Made by a program: the position numbers and the translations under genes. A stretch of 64,000 bases of DNA from Halopseudomonas aestusnigri (GTDB lineage: Bacteria > Pseudomonadota > Gammaproteobacteria > Pseudomonadales > Pseudomonadaceae): positions 62,001 through 126,000 of the forward strand of contig NZ_NBYK01000004.1 in NCBI RefSeq assembly GCF_002197985.1. The letters run 5' to 3'. Below are positions 25,918-35,215 of this stretch, piece by piece. Position 1 is the first letter of the stretch. Each line of letters opens with the position of its first letter. The notes under the pieces were generated by a model. It was not told the origin of the DNA. It was given only the letters and a program-made list of their open reading frames with translations, and did no database searches.

Positions 25918-27108
25918 TCAAACGTACGGATCAGGGTTGGGCAGGCCGAGCTGAACCGCTCCGTAGGCGCGACCGAAGGCGGCGACGTTGTTGGAGATGT
26001 GGCCACGAGCCTGGTGCAGATCGCGGAAGATACGAGCGACCGGATTGGTGTTGTACAGGCCGGACGCCGCCATGCAGCGCAGCAGCTGATTGACCTTTTC
26101 GGCGCAGACATTGGTCACGTGGGCAGACTGGTAGCGGTACAGCAAACGGGTTTCCACCTCAGGAAACTCGTTGCGCTCGGCCAGCTCGCAGAGGTGGTCA
26201 AAGTTGCGCTCGAGTACCAGTTTGAGCTGGTCCAGGGTCAGAATGGCATCGGCAACCACTTCCTGGGCCAGCGGGTCCTCGGCGGTCTTCGCACCGTGCT
26301 TGCCAATGTGTGCCGCCGCATTGGCACAGAACGCGTTGATCGCACCCTGCAGCGCGCCCATACAGGAGCTGGAGACCGCGCGGGTAAACACCTGGGCAAA
26401 CGGAATCGCGTAAAGGGGGCTAGTGTTGACCAGCCGGCCCGGCGTCGCTTCCATACTGGTGTTGTTGGTGCGCTGAACGCGGTGCAACGGAACAAAGGCA
26501 TCTTCGACAACAATGTCGTGACTGCCGGTGCCGCGCAGGCCCAGAACATCCCAGTTGCGCTCGATGCGGTAGTCACTGCGTGGCACCAGGAACGTACCGT
26601 GCTCGCTGCCCTCGCCATTGGCATCCGGCGGGATGATGCCGCCGAGCAGGGTCCACTTGCAGTGCTCACTGCCGCTGGAGAAGCCCCAGCGACCGCTGAT
26701 GCGATAACCACCCTCAACCGGCGTCACTTTGGCTACCGGCATATAGGTCGAGCCGATCAGGGTCTTGTGATCATCACCCCACACTTCTTCCTGCGCTTCC
26801 AGCGGATAACGTGCCAATTGCCAGGGGTGCACGCCCATGACACCGTAAATCCAGGCAGTCGACATGCAGCCTTCGGCCAGGGTCATCTGGATTTCGAAGA
26901 AGGCGCGGGGATCCAGCTCATACCCGCCAAACCGCTTCGGTTGCATGGCCTGGAACAGGCCGGCTTCCTGCATGTCAGCGACGGTTTCATCCGGCACCTT
27001 CATTTCACGATCAGCTTGCTCGGCACGGGCCTTGAGCGCCGGGACTAGCTTGCGTGCAGCCTCCAGCAGCTCCAGTTCTTTTTGTGATTTTACGCGAGTG
27101 GCAACCAT
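25918..27108 (-). CDS. hsaA: flavin-dependent monooxygenase, HsaA-like (ACAD fold)
   Basis: A 396-residue protein of the acyl-CoA-dehydrogenase-like two-component hydroxylase group (HsaA, HpaH/C2). FGGYELDPRAFFEIQMTLAEG, GRWGFSSGSEHCKWTLLGG, LGLRGTGSHDIVVEDAFVP and ARIFRDLHQARGHISNN are characteristic. HsaA hydroxylates 3-HSA, the 9,10-seco phenol, to a catechol using reduced flavin from HsaB, whose likely gene is at 30597-31601. ATG 27108 has GGAGG 9 nt upstream. First gene of the operon to 20735, with a candidate operator about 80-100 bp upstream. Confidence 0.87.
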   Translation of the reverse strand: MVATRVKSQKELELLEAARKLVPALKARAEQADREMKVPDETVADMQEAGLFQAMQPKRFGGYELDPRAFFEIQMTLAEGCMSTAWIYGVMGVHPWQLARYPLEAQEEVWGDDHKTLIGSTYMPVAKVTPVEGGYRISGRWGFSSGSEHCKWTLLGGIIPPDANGEGSEHGTFLVPRSDYRIERNWDVLGLRGTGSHDIVVEDAFVPLHRVQRTNNTSMEATPGRLVNTSPLYAIPFAQVFTRAVSSSCMGALQGAINAFCANAAAHIGKHGAKTAEDPLAQEVVADAILTLDQLKLVLERNFDHLCELAERNEFPEVETRLLYRYQSAHVTNVCAEKVNQLLRCMAASGLYNTNPVARIFRDLHQARGHISNNVAAFGRAYGAVQLGLPNPDPYV

Positions 27109-27154
27109 CTCTTGGTCCTCCAAAGACTTTTTCGTACCGCCAAACAGCGCGGGT

Positions 27155-27185
27155 TGTCCTGATTATCCGAACGCCGAACAGGACA
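27155..27185. promoter_or_regulatory. wide inverted repeat upstream of hsaA-like gene
   Basis: TGTCCTG and CAGGACA are separated by 17 bp, adjacent to candidate operator site 4. It could bind a dimer contacting two helical turns apart. Only one copy was noticed. Confidence 0.3.
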
Positions 27186-27188
27186 CTC

Positions 27189-27206
27189 ATCGTCAATGTG
27201 GACTAC
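27189..27206. promoter_or_regulatory. palindromic candidate operator, site 4
   Basis: ATCGTCA-ATGT-GGACTAC, a degenerate copy of the RTCGTCC-N4-GGACGAY element. The right arm GGACTAC is identical to that of site 7 ahead of hsdA. It lies upstream of the hsaA-kstD-SDR-kshB-ligase operon. Confidence 0.45.
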
Positions 27207-27242
27207 TCACTACCCCTCGTTTGCGGAGCGAGGCGCCCAGGT

Positions 27243-28904
27243 TCAGCCAACCTGAAAGCGCCCTGCCATCAGCTCGAGCTCTCCGGCCAGGCGTTCCAGC
27301 TCGACAGCAGCAGCTGCACTTTCGGCAGCCGTGCCGGACATGTGCCGAACACCGACTGACACACCCTCGACCTCACGGGCGATTTCCCGGGTCGCGGTCG
27401 ACTGGCCGTTAAGAATGTGACTGATCTGATTGACCGCCTGGATTACCTCACCGGTGCCCTGGCGAATGGTCGCCATGGCCTCCGTCGCTTCGCTGGCCAG
27501 CTTTACACCGCTTTCAACTCGGACAACGGTTCGCTGCATGCCGGCAGATGCGGTGCGCGTGCCGTGCTGGATCTGCTTGACCGTTTCGGCGATTTCCAGA
27601 GTCGACTGCGAGGTCCGCTCGGCAAGCTGCCGCACCTCCCCTGCCACCACCGCGAACCCGCGCCCCATATCACCGGCACGCGCAGCCTCAATCGCAGCAT
27701 TGAGCGAAAGCAGGTTGGTTTGCTCTGCCACCTCGTTGATCACCTGGATTACGCTGCCGATCTGACCGGAGAAGCGCTCAAGCGCCTGCATGTGCTCCGC
27801 CGTAGAGGAAACCACGCTGGCGATTTCCCGCATCTCGGTAGCCATCTGGTTAATCAACTGTTCGCTGGAGCGACTGGAGTGCTCGGCCTGCTCCGTGATG
27901 TCCCGGGTTGATTCGGCATGGCCGCGAACCTCGTCGATAGATACCGACAGCTGCTCGACCGCAGCCGACATACTGCTGACCGCCTCGGCCTGCTGAAGGG
28001 CGAGTGTCGATGAACTATCAGACAGACCGCTCATTCCGGAAGAAGAGCGGCCAAGCATGCTCACCTGATCGCGCAAGCCACCCAGCAAGCGACCGAGGTT
28101 ATCGCGCATGCGCGCAAACTCGTGCATCAGATCGGTAATCTCGTCGTTACCGGACGCGATCACCGGTCGACTCAGGTCACCCTCGGCGATGGCCTGGGCA
28201 TGCCCGGCTACCGATGACAGCCCCAGGCGCAAACGACGAATCAGCAGGCCACCCACCAGGCCACCGGCCAGCACCCCGATCAATGTCAGCAGCAGATAGG
28301 CCATCACGCTGTAGCGGTAACGCTGCTCGGCCCGGTGAAAGTCCGCCTCGGTTTTCTCCTCCTGGTACTGCCGCAGATTGACCAGCTCCTCGGCAGCCAG
28401 TCGACCTTCTTCGGCCCCCATCTGCAGAAAAACCCGGATACCCGCGATGTTGAAATCGTTCAGCGCCAGCGAGGACAGCATGGCGTCAAGGTCCTCGCTC
28501 CACAGCTCGTAATGCTCATCAAAGGCGGCAAGCAGTTGCAGATCACGCTCATCCAGCTCGCGCTCGGCAAACCCGGCCCTGTGCTCCTCGAGTTCGGCGG
28601 TGTTGACCCGAATCTCGTCCAGCAACACTGACAGGGCCCGCGAGTGCAGCACTGCCAGATTACCATCGGGGTCATACTGGAAGGCGGTGATCACCAGCCG
28701 GCGATTGCGCTCAAGCAGGCGCTCAATGTCGGTCGCCTGACGTATCGCCCCCAGACGCTCGTAGTGAGCCGTGTGCAGGCTGTCGCGCGCCAACTTGAGG
28801 CCGTACCAGCCAAGGGCTACCGCCGACCCGAACAACACCAGCGCAAGGCCGGCCCAAACCCACAGGCGGCTGGCCAGGGTAACGCGTCGCGAGCTGAATA
28901 ACAT
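27243..28904 (-). CDS. methyl-accepting chemotaxis protein
   Basis: A 553-residue transmembrane chemoreceptor. The first membrane segment is near residues 14-36 ([20 protein letters not shown]), then a periplasmic helical-bundle-like domain of about 150 residues, a second membrane segment ([17 protein letters not shown]), a HAMP domain and the signalling coiled coil with the conserved hairpin [21 protein letters not shown] 28904 has GGAG 7 nt upstream; the frame is open to 28967. It follows the aldehyde dehydrogenase on the same strand after 75 bp inside the steroid region. Sensing of a steroid or its breakdown product is suggested by position only. Confidence 0.92.
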   Translation of the reverse strand: MLFSSRRVTLASRLWVWAGLALVLFGSAVALGWYGLKLARDSLHTAHYERLGAIRQATDIERLLERNRRLVITAFQYDPDGNLAVLHSRALSVLLDEIRVNTAELEEHRAGFAERELDERDLQLLAAFDEHYELWSEDLDAMLSSLALNDFNIAGIRVFLQMGAEEGRLAAEELVNLRQYQEEKTEADFHRAEQRYRYSVMAYLLLTLIGVLAGGLVGGLLIRRLRLGLSSVAGHAQAIAEGDLSRPVIASGNDEITDLMHEFARMRDNLGRLLGGLRDQVSMLGRSSSGMSGLSDSSSTLALQQAEAVSSMSAAVEQLSVSIDEVRGHAESTRDITEQAEHSSRSSEQLINQMATEMREIASVVSSTAEHMQALERFSGQIGSVIQVINEVAEQTNLLSLNAAIEAARAGDMGRGFAVVAGEVRQLAERTSQSTLEIAETVKQIQHGTRTASAGMQRTVVRVESGVKLASEATEAMATIRQGTGEVIQAVNQISHILNGQSTATREIAREVEGVSVGVRHMSGTAAESAAAAVELERLAGELELMAGRFQVG

Positions 28905-28979
28905 GTTTGCTCTCCATGCACAGACAAACCGCGCGACGTTCCCGCCCCGCGGCTGTAAACAGATCAACTGAGGGAGATA

Positions 28980-30410
28980 TCAGCGCGTAATTTGCGCTTT
29001 CATCGCATCGGTAAAGCCTGGATGGTACGGCGCGAGCATGCCCCACTCGCCGCGGGGATCGTAGGCAGGCGCCTTGAACACCGTGCGGGCATGACTGAAC
29101 TCAACAAAGCCTTCCATTCCGTGGTAATGCCCCATACCCGAGGCGCCTACCCCACCGAAGGGCGCATCCTCCATCGCGGCGTGCATCAAGGCATCGTTGA
29201 TTGTGACCCCGCCGGACAGGGTGTAATCCAGCACCCGGCGCTGCTCCTGCTCATCGCTGCCGAAGTAGTACAACGCCAGCGGCCGCTCACCCTGATTGAT
29301 CTCATCGATCACGTGCGGCAGCTCGCTGTAAGTCAGCAAAACCAGCGCCGGACCAAATATTTCCTCCTGCATGATCCGGCTCAGACGCGGCGGATTGACC
29401 ACAATCGACAGCGGCCGACGACGCTCATTCTGCGCTACCGCAACATCAGGGCAGCGCACAACCTGCCCCCCCATCTCCTGCACTTCTGCCAGGCAGCCAT
29501 CCAGCCGCGCCAAATGGCGCTCATTGACCACCGCAACACAATCAGGATTGCCGGCAACCGACGGATACAGTGCCGCCCAGGTGCCGGTAAAGGCATCGAT
29601 GAAGGCATCACGCAACTCGACCGGGACAAACACCAGGTCCGGCGAAATGCAGATCTGACCACTATTGGTGCCTTTGGCGATGGCCAGCCGGCGCGCGGCG
29701 TCGGCAATATCGGCAGAACGCCCGATCACCACTGGCGACTTACCTCCCAGCTCCAGCGTCACCGGCACCAGATTTTCAGCCGCCCGGCGCATGATGTCGC
29801 GACCGACTGACGTGCTGCCGGTAAACACCAGGTGGTTGAACGGCTGGGAAGCAAAGCCCTGACCAACCTCAATACCACCATTGATGACCGCCAGCTCCAG
29901 CGGATCAAAGCGCGCGTCGATCGCGCGCGCGAGCACTTCGGCCGTGCGCGGCACTACTTCGGAGGGCTTGAGCACAGCTCGATTGCCAGCTGCGAACACA
30001 CCGGCCAACGGACTGAGCAAGGTGAACAGCGGCGCATTCCAGGTGCCGATAATGCCTACAGTGCCCTTGGGCTGATACTGCACCCATGCCTCACCACCCA
30101 ACTGGTCATAGGGAGCGAACACAGGACGAGGCTGATCGGCGCTCCATTGCTCCAGATGATCTCGCGCATGCTTGAGCGAGGCGAGCGCACCCAGCACGTC
30201 ATTCATCAGACTGAAGCCGGGATGGCGACCGCCAAAGTCCTCATCCATTGCCGCAGCCAGCGCCTCATGCTCGTCCACCAGCAAATCAATTACCTGCTGA
30301 ATGCGCCGCTGCCGAACATCAACACCCACTCGCCCCTGACGGTCGGTGGCCTGACGCTGCAAGGCAAGCAGCTCGGTCAATTGTTCCAATGATTGCAGGT
30401 ACGCGCGCAC
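28980..30410 (-). CDS. aldehyde dehydrogenase (coniferyl-aldehyde-dehydrogenase type)
   Basis: A 476-residue NAD(P)-dependent aldehyde dehydrogenase. Catalytic Glu is in VTLELGGKSP and the nucleophilic Cys in GTNSGQICISPD; IGTWNAPL and VLKPSEVVPRTAE are the cofactor segments. The start is GTG 30410, with AAGGAG 7 nt upstream. It is divergent from the HsaB-like operon, with candidate operators in the shared intergenic region. Steroid aldehyde dehydrogenases of bile-acid degraders oxidise the C22 aldehyde left by aldolytic side-chain cleavage, and this gene may do that, though the sequence alone does not prove it. Confidence 0.9.
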   Translation of the reverse strand: MRAYLQSLEQLTELLALQRQATDRQGRVGVDVRQRRIQQVIDLLVDEHEALAAAMDEDFGGRHPGFSLMNDVLGALASLKHARDHLEQWSADQPRPVFAPYDQLGGEAWVQYQPKGTVGIIGTWNAPLFTLLSPLAGVFAAGNRAVLKPSEVVPRTAEVLARAIDARFDPLELAVINGGIEVGQGFASQPFNHLVFTGSTSVGRDIMRRAAENLVPVTLELGGKSPVVIGRSADIADAARRLAIAKGTNSGQICISPDLVFVPVELRDAFIDAFTGTWAALYPSVAGNPDCVAVVNERHLARLDGCLAEVQEMGGQVVRCPDVAVAQNERRRPLSIVVNPPRLSRIMQEEIFGPALVLLTYSELPHVIDEINQGERPLALYYFGSDEQEQRRVLDYTLSGGVTINDALMHAAMEDAPFGGVGASGMGHYHGMEGFVEFSHARTVFKAPAYDPRGEWGMLAPYHPGFTDAMKAQITR

Positions 30411-30482
30411 GGATCACTCCTTCGCCCTACTGGGCTGTTCTTGTGTTTGCCGGTCAGGCTAGCCGACCAGAACCTCCGTCAC

Positions 30483-30500
30483 GTCGTCCATTTGGACGAC
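30483..30500. promoter_or_regulatory. palindromic candidate operator, site 5
   Basis: GTCGTCC-ATTT-GGACGAC, a perfect 7-bp inverted repeat with the same arms as site 1 (2280-2297). It lies in the divergent region between the aldehyde dehydrogenase (start 30410) and HsaB-like (start 30597) genes. Confidence 0.6.
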
Positions 30501-30517
30501 CTCCCGGTGCCGCAGCG

Positions 30518-30535
30518 TTAGTCCATAGAGACGAT
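30518..30535. promoter_or_regulatory. palindromic candidate operator, site 6
   Basis: TTAGTCC-ATAG-AGACGAT, a weaker copy 35 bp from site 5 and 62-79 bp ahead of the HsaB-like start. Two copies in one divergent region may serve the two promoters separately. Confidence 0.4.
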
Positions 30536-30596
30536 GAACATAAATGCCGCCAACTCAATACTTTCGCCACGTTCCGCAGCAACAGTGAGGCAGCAC

Positions 30597-31601
30597 ATGA
30601 CTGCTACAGCCAGTTTCAATCCAAAGGCGTTCCGTGACGCCCTGAGCACCTTTACTACCGGGGTGACCATCATCACCACTCGCGGCACGGAAGGCGAACC
30701 GATCGGCATCACCGCCAACAGCTTCAACTCGGTTTCGCTCAACCCGCCGCTGGTGCTCTGGAGTCTGGCAAAGTCAGCCTTCAGTCTCTCTGCCTTCTCC
30801 AGCAACAAGCACTGGAATGTGCACGTGCTGTCGGTCGAGCAGGAAGCCCTGTCGGGACGCTTCGCCTCGCGCGGCGAGGACAAGTTCGCGGGCATCGAAC
30901 TCGATCGCGGCATCAACGACATTCCGCTACTGCATAACTGCACCGCGCGCTTTCAGTGCCGCACAGCGTTCATGTACGAGGGCGGCGACCACGTGATTTT
31001 CGTTGGCGAGGTGCTCGGCTTTGACAAGAGCGAGCTGCCACCACTGGCCTTCCAGTCAGGCCAGTACGCGCTGGCCGCCCGCAAGCCACGCGAGGGTGTT
31101 CGGCTGTCCAATGCCCAGTCACACCCACCCGAGTGCAGCTACACAGAGGACCTTCTGGGCTATCTCGCCGGACGAGCCCACTACCAGCTGGTGGCCTACC
31201 TGCGCACGCTGCTGCAGAACCATCGACTGGATGAACACGCGTTCTTTGTCTTGTCGGTCCTCAGCATCCAAGACCGCCTGACCCTGGACCAGATCAATCA
31301 CTTCGTTGCCTATACCGGCCGAGAGGTGACCATGGCGATGATGCTGTTTCTGGAAAAACAGCGTTATGTCGCCATCGAAATGGACGGAGAAGACCAGCGT
31401 TTCGTGCTGACTGCTGACGGCCGGGAAGTCTCTCTGGAGCACGTCGCTGTTGCCAAGGCAGTTGAACAGGACATCACCGAGAAGCTCGGTGCCGGCGATA
31501 CCCAGGCACTGAAGATTCTTCTCAAGCGCCTGATCCACGCAACCGATCCCGGCCTCCCCGACCTCTGGCAGGCCGAACCCCAAACCAGCGACGCCTACTG
31601 A
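30597..31601 (+). CDS. hsaB: flavin reductase with C-terminal MarR-like domain (HsaB-like)
   Basis: A 334-residue protein. Residues about 5-165 are a flavin-reductase domain (FRDALSTFTTGVTIITTRG, GITANSFNSVSLNPPLVLWSL). Residues about 190-310 look like a MarR winged helix: an LYxxLR-like helix, LTLDQINHFVAYTGREVT, LEKQRYVAIE, then RFVLTADGREV. Reductases of two-component phenol hydroxylases with such a tail (C1 of Acinetobacter 4-hydroxyphenylacetate hydroxylase) are switched on by the aromatic substrate. It should supply reduced flavin to the HsaA-like protein. ATG 30597 has GAGG upstream; the frame is open to 30534. First gene of a five- or six-gene operon. Confidence 0.87.
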   Translation: MTATASFNPKAFRDALSTFTTGVTIITTRGTEGEPIGITANSFNSVSLNPPLVLWSLAKSAFSLSAFSSNKHWNVHVLSVEQEALSGRFASRGEDKFAGIELDRGINDIPLLHNCTARFQCRTAFMYEGGDHVIFVGEVLGFDKSELPPLAFQSGQYALAARKPREGVRLSNAQSHPPECSYTEDLLGYLAGRAHYQLVAYLRTLLQNHRLDEHAFFVLSVLSIQDRLTLDQINHFVAYTGREVTMAMMLFLEKQRYVAIEMDGEDQRFVLTADGREVSLEHVAVAKAVEQDITEKLGAGDTQALKILLKRLIHATDPGLPDLWQAEPQTSDAY

Positions 31602-31616
31602 TATCAAGGAGTTCTC

Positions 31617-32390
31617 ATGGCGCTCATCGAGCAGTTCACCCTGCAGGGCAAGGTCGCCCTGGTAACCGGTGCCGGCAAAGGTATTGGTCGTGCCATCGCG
31701 CTGGCCTATGCCGAGGCAGGCGCCAGCGTCGCCTGCGCGGCACGCACGCTGAGCGACGTAGAGTCGGTTGCGGCAGAAATCCGCGCTGCTGGCGGCAAGG
31801 CCGTCGCTGTGCAGTGTGACGTGAACGACGCCAGGCAGCGCGAAGCCGCGGTCGCAGCAACCCTCGATGCCTTCGGCAAATTGACTCACCTGGTCAACAA
31901 CGCCGGTGGCGGCGGCCCGAATCATCCGCTCAAGCTCAGCTGGCAGGAGTTTGACCAGTCCATGCATTTTAACGTCACCACCGCCTACCACTTCATTCAG
32001 CTGTGCGCACCACACATGTTTGAAGCGGGCTCCGGCAACGTGATCAACATAACCTCCGGCGCTGCCCGTTACATCCAGCGTGGATTCAGCCGCTACGCCG
32101 CAGCCAAGGCCGCGCTGACCCAGCTTGGCTTCATGCTGGCCCAGGATTTTGCTCCGACCATCCGCATCAACGCGATAGCACCAGGCCCGATCATGACTGA
32201 CGCGCTGGCTGGTGTGATGACCGATGAAATTCGCGAGGTGATGGAGCGCAATACGCCGCTCAAGTGCCTGGGCGACACCCAGGATATCGCCGCCGCGGCC
32301 CTGTACCTGGCGACCCCCGCCTCGAAGTGGGTTACCGGCAAGGTGATCGAAGTCGACGGCGGCGCCGAATCCAGCGTTTTCCCGACCTGA
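31617..32390 (+). CDS. short-chain dehydrogenase/reductase (7-alpha-HSDH-like)
   Basis: A 257-residue SDR. VALVTGAGKGIGRAIALAY, LVNNAGGGG, NVINITSGAA and YAAAK are the cofactor and catalytic motifs, with PGPIMTDALAG and VIEVDGG near the end. GxGG after NNAG and the overall pattern recall bacterial 7-alpha-hydroxysteroid dehydrogenases, but many SDRs share it. It lies 15 bp after the flavin reductase with AAGGAG upstream, inside the operon that makes pyruvate and propionyl-CoA from ring A. Confidence 0.88.
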   Translation: MALIEQFTLQGKVALVTGAGKGIGRAIALAYAEAGASVACAARTLSDVESVAAEIRAAGGKAVAVQCDVNDARQREAAVAATLDAFGKLTHLVNNAGGGGPNHPLKLSWQEFDQSMHFNVTTAYHFIQLCAPHMFEAGSGNVINITSGAARYIQRGFSRYAAAKAALTQLGFMLAQDFAPTIRINAIAPGPIMTDALAGVMTDEIREVMERNTPLKCLGDTQDIAAAALYLATPASKWVTGKVIEVDGGAESSVFPT

Positions 32391-32403
32391 AGGACACCAG
32401 AAC

Positions 32404-33201
32404 ATGGCATTGGACCCGCAATTGATTACCGCTCTGGGTGATGAACTGTTCAACGCACTGCGCGAACGCCGCACCCTGACGCCGCTGACCAGCCGCCACC
32501 CCGAGATCAGCATCGACGATGCGTATCGCATATCGCTGCAGTTTCTAAGCCGCCGCGAGGCGATGGGTGAGCGTTTGATCGGCAAGAAGATTGGCGTTAC
32601 CAGCAAGGCCGTGCAGGACATGCTGAACGTTCATCAACCCGACTTCGGGTTTCTCACCGACCGCATGCAGGTTGCCAACGGCACCACTGTCAGCCTGCGC
32701 GAGTACAACCTGATTCAGCCGCGTGCCGAAGGCGAAATCGCCTTCATTCTGGCAGAGGACCTGACCGGCCCCGGCATCAGCGCTGATGACGTGCTGGCTG
32801 CGACCGAATCAGTCACGCCCTGTTTCGAGATCGTCGACTCTCGCATTCACGACTGGCAGATCCATATCCAGGACACTGTCGCCGACAACGCCTCCTGCGG
32901 CGTGTTCGTGCTCGGTGACCAGCGCACCGATCCGCGCACACTGGACCTGGCAGCCGCCGAGCTGACCATGAGCAAGAACGGCGAAGCGGCCGGTCGCGGG
33001 CTCGGTTCTGCGGTACAAGGCCATCCCTGCGCCGCTGTCGCATGGCTGGCCAACACCCTTGGCGAACTGGGCATTCCATTCCGCCGTGGCGAAATCATTC
33101 TGTCCGGCGCCCTGGCACCGCTGGTGCCGGTCACTGCCGGCGATCATATCCAGATGCATATCAGCGCGCTTGGCAGTGCCAGCATGCGCTTTACCGACTG
33201 A
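32404..33201 (+). CDS. hsaE: 2-hydroxyhexa-2,4-dienoate hydratase (HsaE/TesE-like)
   Basis: A 265-residue member of the 2-keto-4-pentenoate hydratase (MhpD/FAH) family. Metal-binding acids are visible in [10 protein letters not shown] and [25 protein letters not shown] and [11 protein letters not shown] are family signatures. It hydrates the dienoate released from ring A to 4-hydroxy-2-oxohexanoate. It is followed directly by the acetaldehyde/propanal dehydrogenase and aldolase genes, the usual order of this meta-cleavage tail. Confidence 0.92.
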   Translation: MALDPQLITALGDELFNALRERRTLTPLTSRHPEISIDDAYRISLQFLSRREAMGERLIGKKIGVTSKAVQDMLNVHQPDFGFLTDRMQVANGTTVSLREYNLIQPRAEGEIAFILAEDLTGPGISADDVLAATESVTPCFEIVDSRIHDWQIHIQDTVADNASCGVFVLGDQRTDPRTLDLAAAELTMSKNGEAAGRGLGSAVQGHPCAAVAWLANTLGELGIPFRRGEIILSGALAPLVPVTAGDHIQMHISALGSASMRFTD

Positions 33202-33218
33202 CACTCAGGGAGAATCTC

Positions 33219-34115
33219 ATGAGCAAGAAAATCCGCTGTGCCCTGATCGGACCAGGCAACATTGGCACCGACCTGCTGTACAAGCTCAAGCGCAGTGAAT
33301 GGCTGGAGCCGGTCTGGATGGTAGGTATTGACCCGACCTCCGAAGGCCTCAAGCGGGCCGAAGAAATGGGCCTGAAGGTAACCTGCGACGGTGTTGACGG
33401 GCTGCTTGAGCACGTCGAGAGTGATGATATCCGCATCGCCTTTGACGCTACCTCAGCCTATGTCCACGCCGAAAACAGCCGCAAGCTCACCGAGCGCGGC
33501 GTGCTGATGATCGACCTGACTCCGGCCGCCATCGGCCCGTACTGCGTCCCGCCGGTCAACCTGGCAGAAAACCTCAAGGCCGGTGCAACCAACGTCAACA
33601 TGGTTACCTGTGGCGGCCAGGCCACCATTCCGCTGGTCGCCGCGGTATCTCGCGTGCAGCCGGTTGAGTACGCGGAAATCATCGCCACTGCCGCGTCCAA
33701 ATCAGTCGGTCCCGGCACCCGCAAAAACATCGACGAGTTTACCCGCACCACCGCCAGCGCGATCGAAAAGGTCGGCGGCGCGCGCAAGGGCAAGGCAATC
33801 ATCATCATCAACCCGGCCGAGCCACCACTGATCATGCGTGACACGGTGCACTGTCTGGTTGAAGGCGAGCCGGACCAGGCCGCCATCACCGCCTCGATCG
33901 AGCAGATGATCGGTGAAGTGCAGAAGTATGTTCCCGGCTACAAGCTGGTCAACGGCCCGGTATTCGACGGCAATCGGGTCTCGATCTTCATGGAAGTTGA
34001 AGGTCTGGGCGACTTCCTGCCCAAGTATGCAGGCAATCTGGACATCATGACCGCTGCGGCAGCCCGCACCGCCGAAATGTTCGCCGAAAACCTGCTCAAG
34101 CAAACCGCCCTTTAA
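33219..34115 (+). CDS. hsaG: acylating acetaldehyde/propanal dehydrogenase (HsaG/MhpF-like)
   Basis: A 298-residue CoA-acylating aldehyde dehydrogenase. The NAD site is [15 protein letters not shown], and the nucleophilic Cys is in [13 protein letters not shown], the family signature. ATG 33219 follows AGGGAG; the frame is open upstream to 33042, but that overlaps the hydratase. It forms a channelling complex with the aldolase encoded 11 bp downstream and converts propanal from steroid ring A to propionyl-CoA. Confidence 0.95.
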   Translation: MSKKIRCALIGPGNIGTDLLYKLKRSEWLEPVWMVGIDPTSEGLKRAEEMGLKVTCDGVDGLLEHVESDDIRIAFDATSAYVHAENSRKLTERGVLMIDLTPAAIGPYCVPPVNLAENLKAGATNVNMVTCGGQATIPLVAAVSRVQPVEYAEIIATAASKSVGPGTRKNIDEFTRTTASAIEKVGGARKGKAIIIINPAEPPLIMRDTVHCLVEGEPDQAAITASIEQMIGEVQKYVPGYKLVNGPVFDGNRVSIFMEVEGLGDFLPKYAGNLDIMTAAAARTAEMFAENLLKQTAL

Positions 34116-34126
34116 GGAGGCACGCC

Positions 34127-35152
34127 ATGGACCTTCGCGGCAAGAAGATTACCGTTCACGACATGTGCCTGCGTGACGGCATGCACCCCAAACGCCACCA
34201 GATCAGTCTGGATGAAATGAAGTCCATCGCCGTTGGCCTGGACGAAGCGGGCATTCCGCTGATTGAGGTCACACACGGTGACGGTCTGGGCGGCAGCTCC
34301 GTCAACTACGGATTCCCGGCCCACAGCGATGAAGAGTATCTGTCTGCAGTTATACCGCTGCTCAAGCGCGCCAAGGTGTCCGCCCTGCTGCTGCCGGGCA
34401 TCGGCACCGTTGACCATCTGCGCATGGCCAAGGATCTGGGCGTCAACACCATCCGCGTTGCAACCCACTGCACCGAGGCCGACGTCTCCGAACAGCACAT
34501 CACCAAGGCGCGCGAACTGGGCATGGATACCGTCGGCTTCCTGATGATGGCGCACATGAACAGTCCTGAAGGGCTGACCCAGCAGGGCCTGCTGATGGAA
34601 AGCTACGGGGCCAACTGCGTCTACATCACCGACTCTGCCGGTTACCTGCTGCCTGATGACGTCGCTGCCCGCGTCGCCGCACTGCGCGCAGCCCTCAAGC
34701 CTGACACCGAGATCGGCTTCCACGGTCACCACAACCTGTCGATGGGCGTTTCCAACTCCATCGCCGCAATTGGCGCCGGCGCCACCCGCATCGACGCTGC
34801 CTGCGCCGGACTCGGTGCAGGCGCAGGCAACACGCCGATGGAAGTCCTGATTGCGGTCTGCGACCGCATGGGTATCGAAACCGGCGTGGACGTGTTCGGC
34901 ATTCAGGATGTCGCCGAGGATCGCGTTGTTCCGATTATGGACTTCCCGATTCGCAGTGACCGTGACGCCCTGACCATGGGCTATGCCGGCGTGTACGGTT
35001 CATTCCTGCTGTTCGCCAAGCGCGCCGAGAAGAAGTACGGCGTATCCGCCCGCGAGATTCTGGTCGAAATGGGTCGTCGCGGTATGGTCGGCGGCCAGGA
35101 AGACATGATCGAGGACACCGCGCTGACCCTGCTGAAACAGCGTCAGGCCTGA
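34127..35152 (+). CDS. hsaF: 4-hydroxy-2-oxovalerate/hexanoate aldolase (HsaF/MhpE-like)
   Basis: A 341-residue class II pyruvate aldolase with the HMGL-like TIM barrel. [12 protein letters not shown] holds the conserved Arg-Asp, and [15 protein letters not shown] holds the metal-binding His-x-His. The ATG has AAGGAGG upstream. It splits 4-hydroxy-2-oxohexanoate into pyruvate and propanal and passes the aldehyde to HsaG. Last catabolic gene of the operon before a hairpin and an MFS gene. Confidence 0.95.
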   Translation: MDLRGKKITVHDMCLRDGMHPKRHQISLDEMKSIAVGLDEAGIPLIEVTHGDGLGGSSVNYGFPAHSDEEYLSAVIPLLKRAKVSALLLPGIGTVDHLRMAKDLGVNTIRVATHCTEADVSEQHITKARELGMDTVGFLMMAHMNSPEGLTQQGLLMESYGANCVYITDSAGYLLPDDVAARVAALRAALKPDTEIGFHGHHNLSMGVSNSIAAIGAGATRIDAACAGLGAGAGNTPMEVLIAVCDRMGIETGVDVFGIQDVAEDRVVPIMDFPIRSDRDALTMGYAGVYGSFLLFAKRAEKKYGVSAREILVEMGRRGMVGGQEDMIEDTALTLLKQRQA

Positions 35153-35170
35153 CCCTTAATGCGGTAGATA

Positions 35171-35195
35171 CAACGGCTCCGTCAGGGAGCCGTTG
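35171..35195 (+). terminator. intergenic hairpin between hsaF and MFS gene
   Basis: CAACGGCTCC-GTCAG-GGAGCCGTTG, a perfect 10-bp stem followed by TGCTTTC. The short T content suggests partial termination, lowering transporter expression relative to the enzymes. Confidence 0.55.
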
Positions 35196-35215
35196 TGCTT
35201 TCAGGAGTGTGCAGG

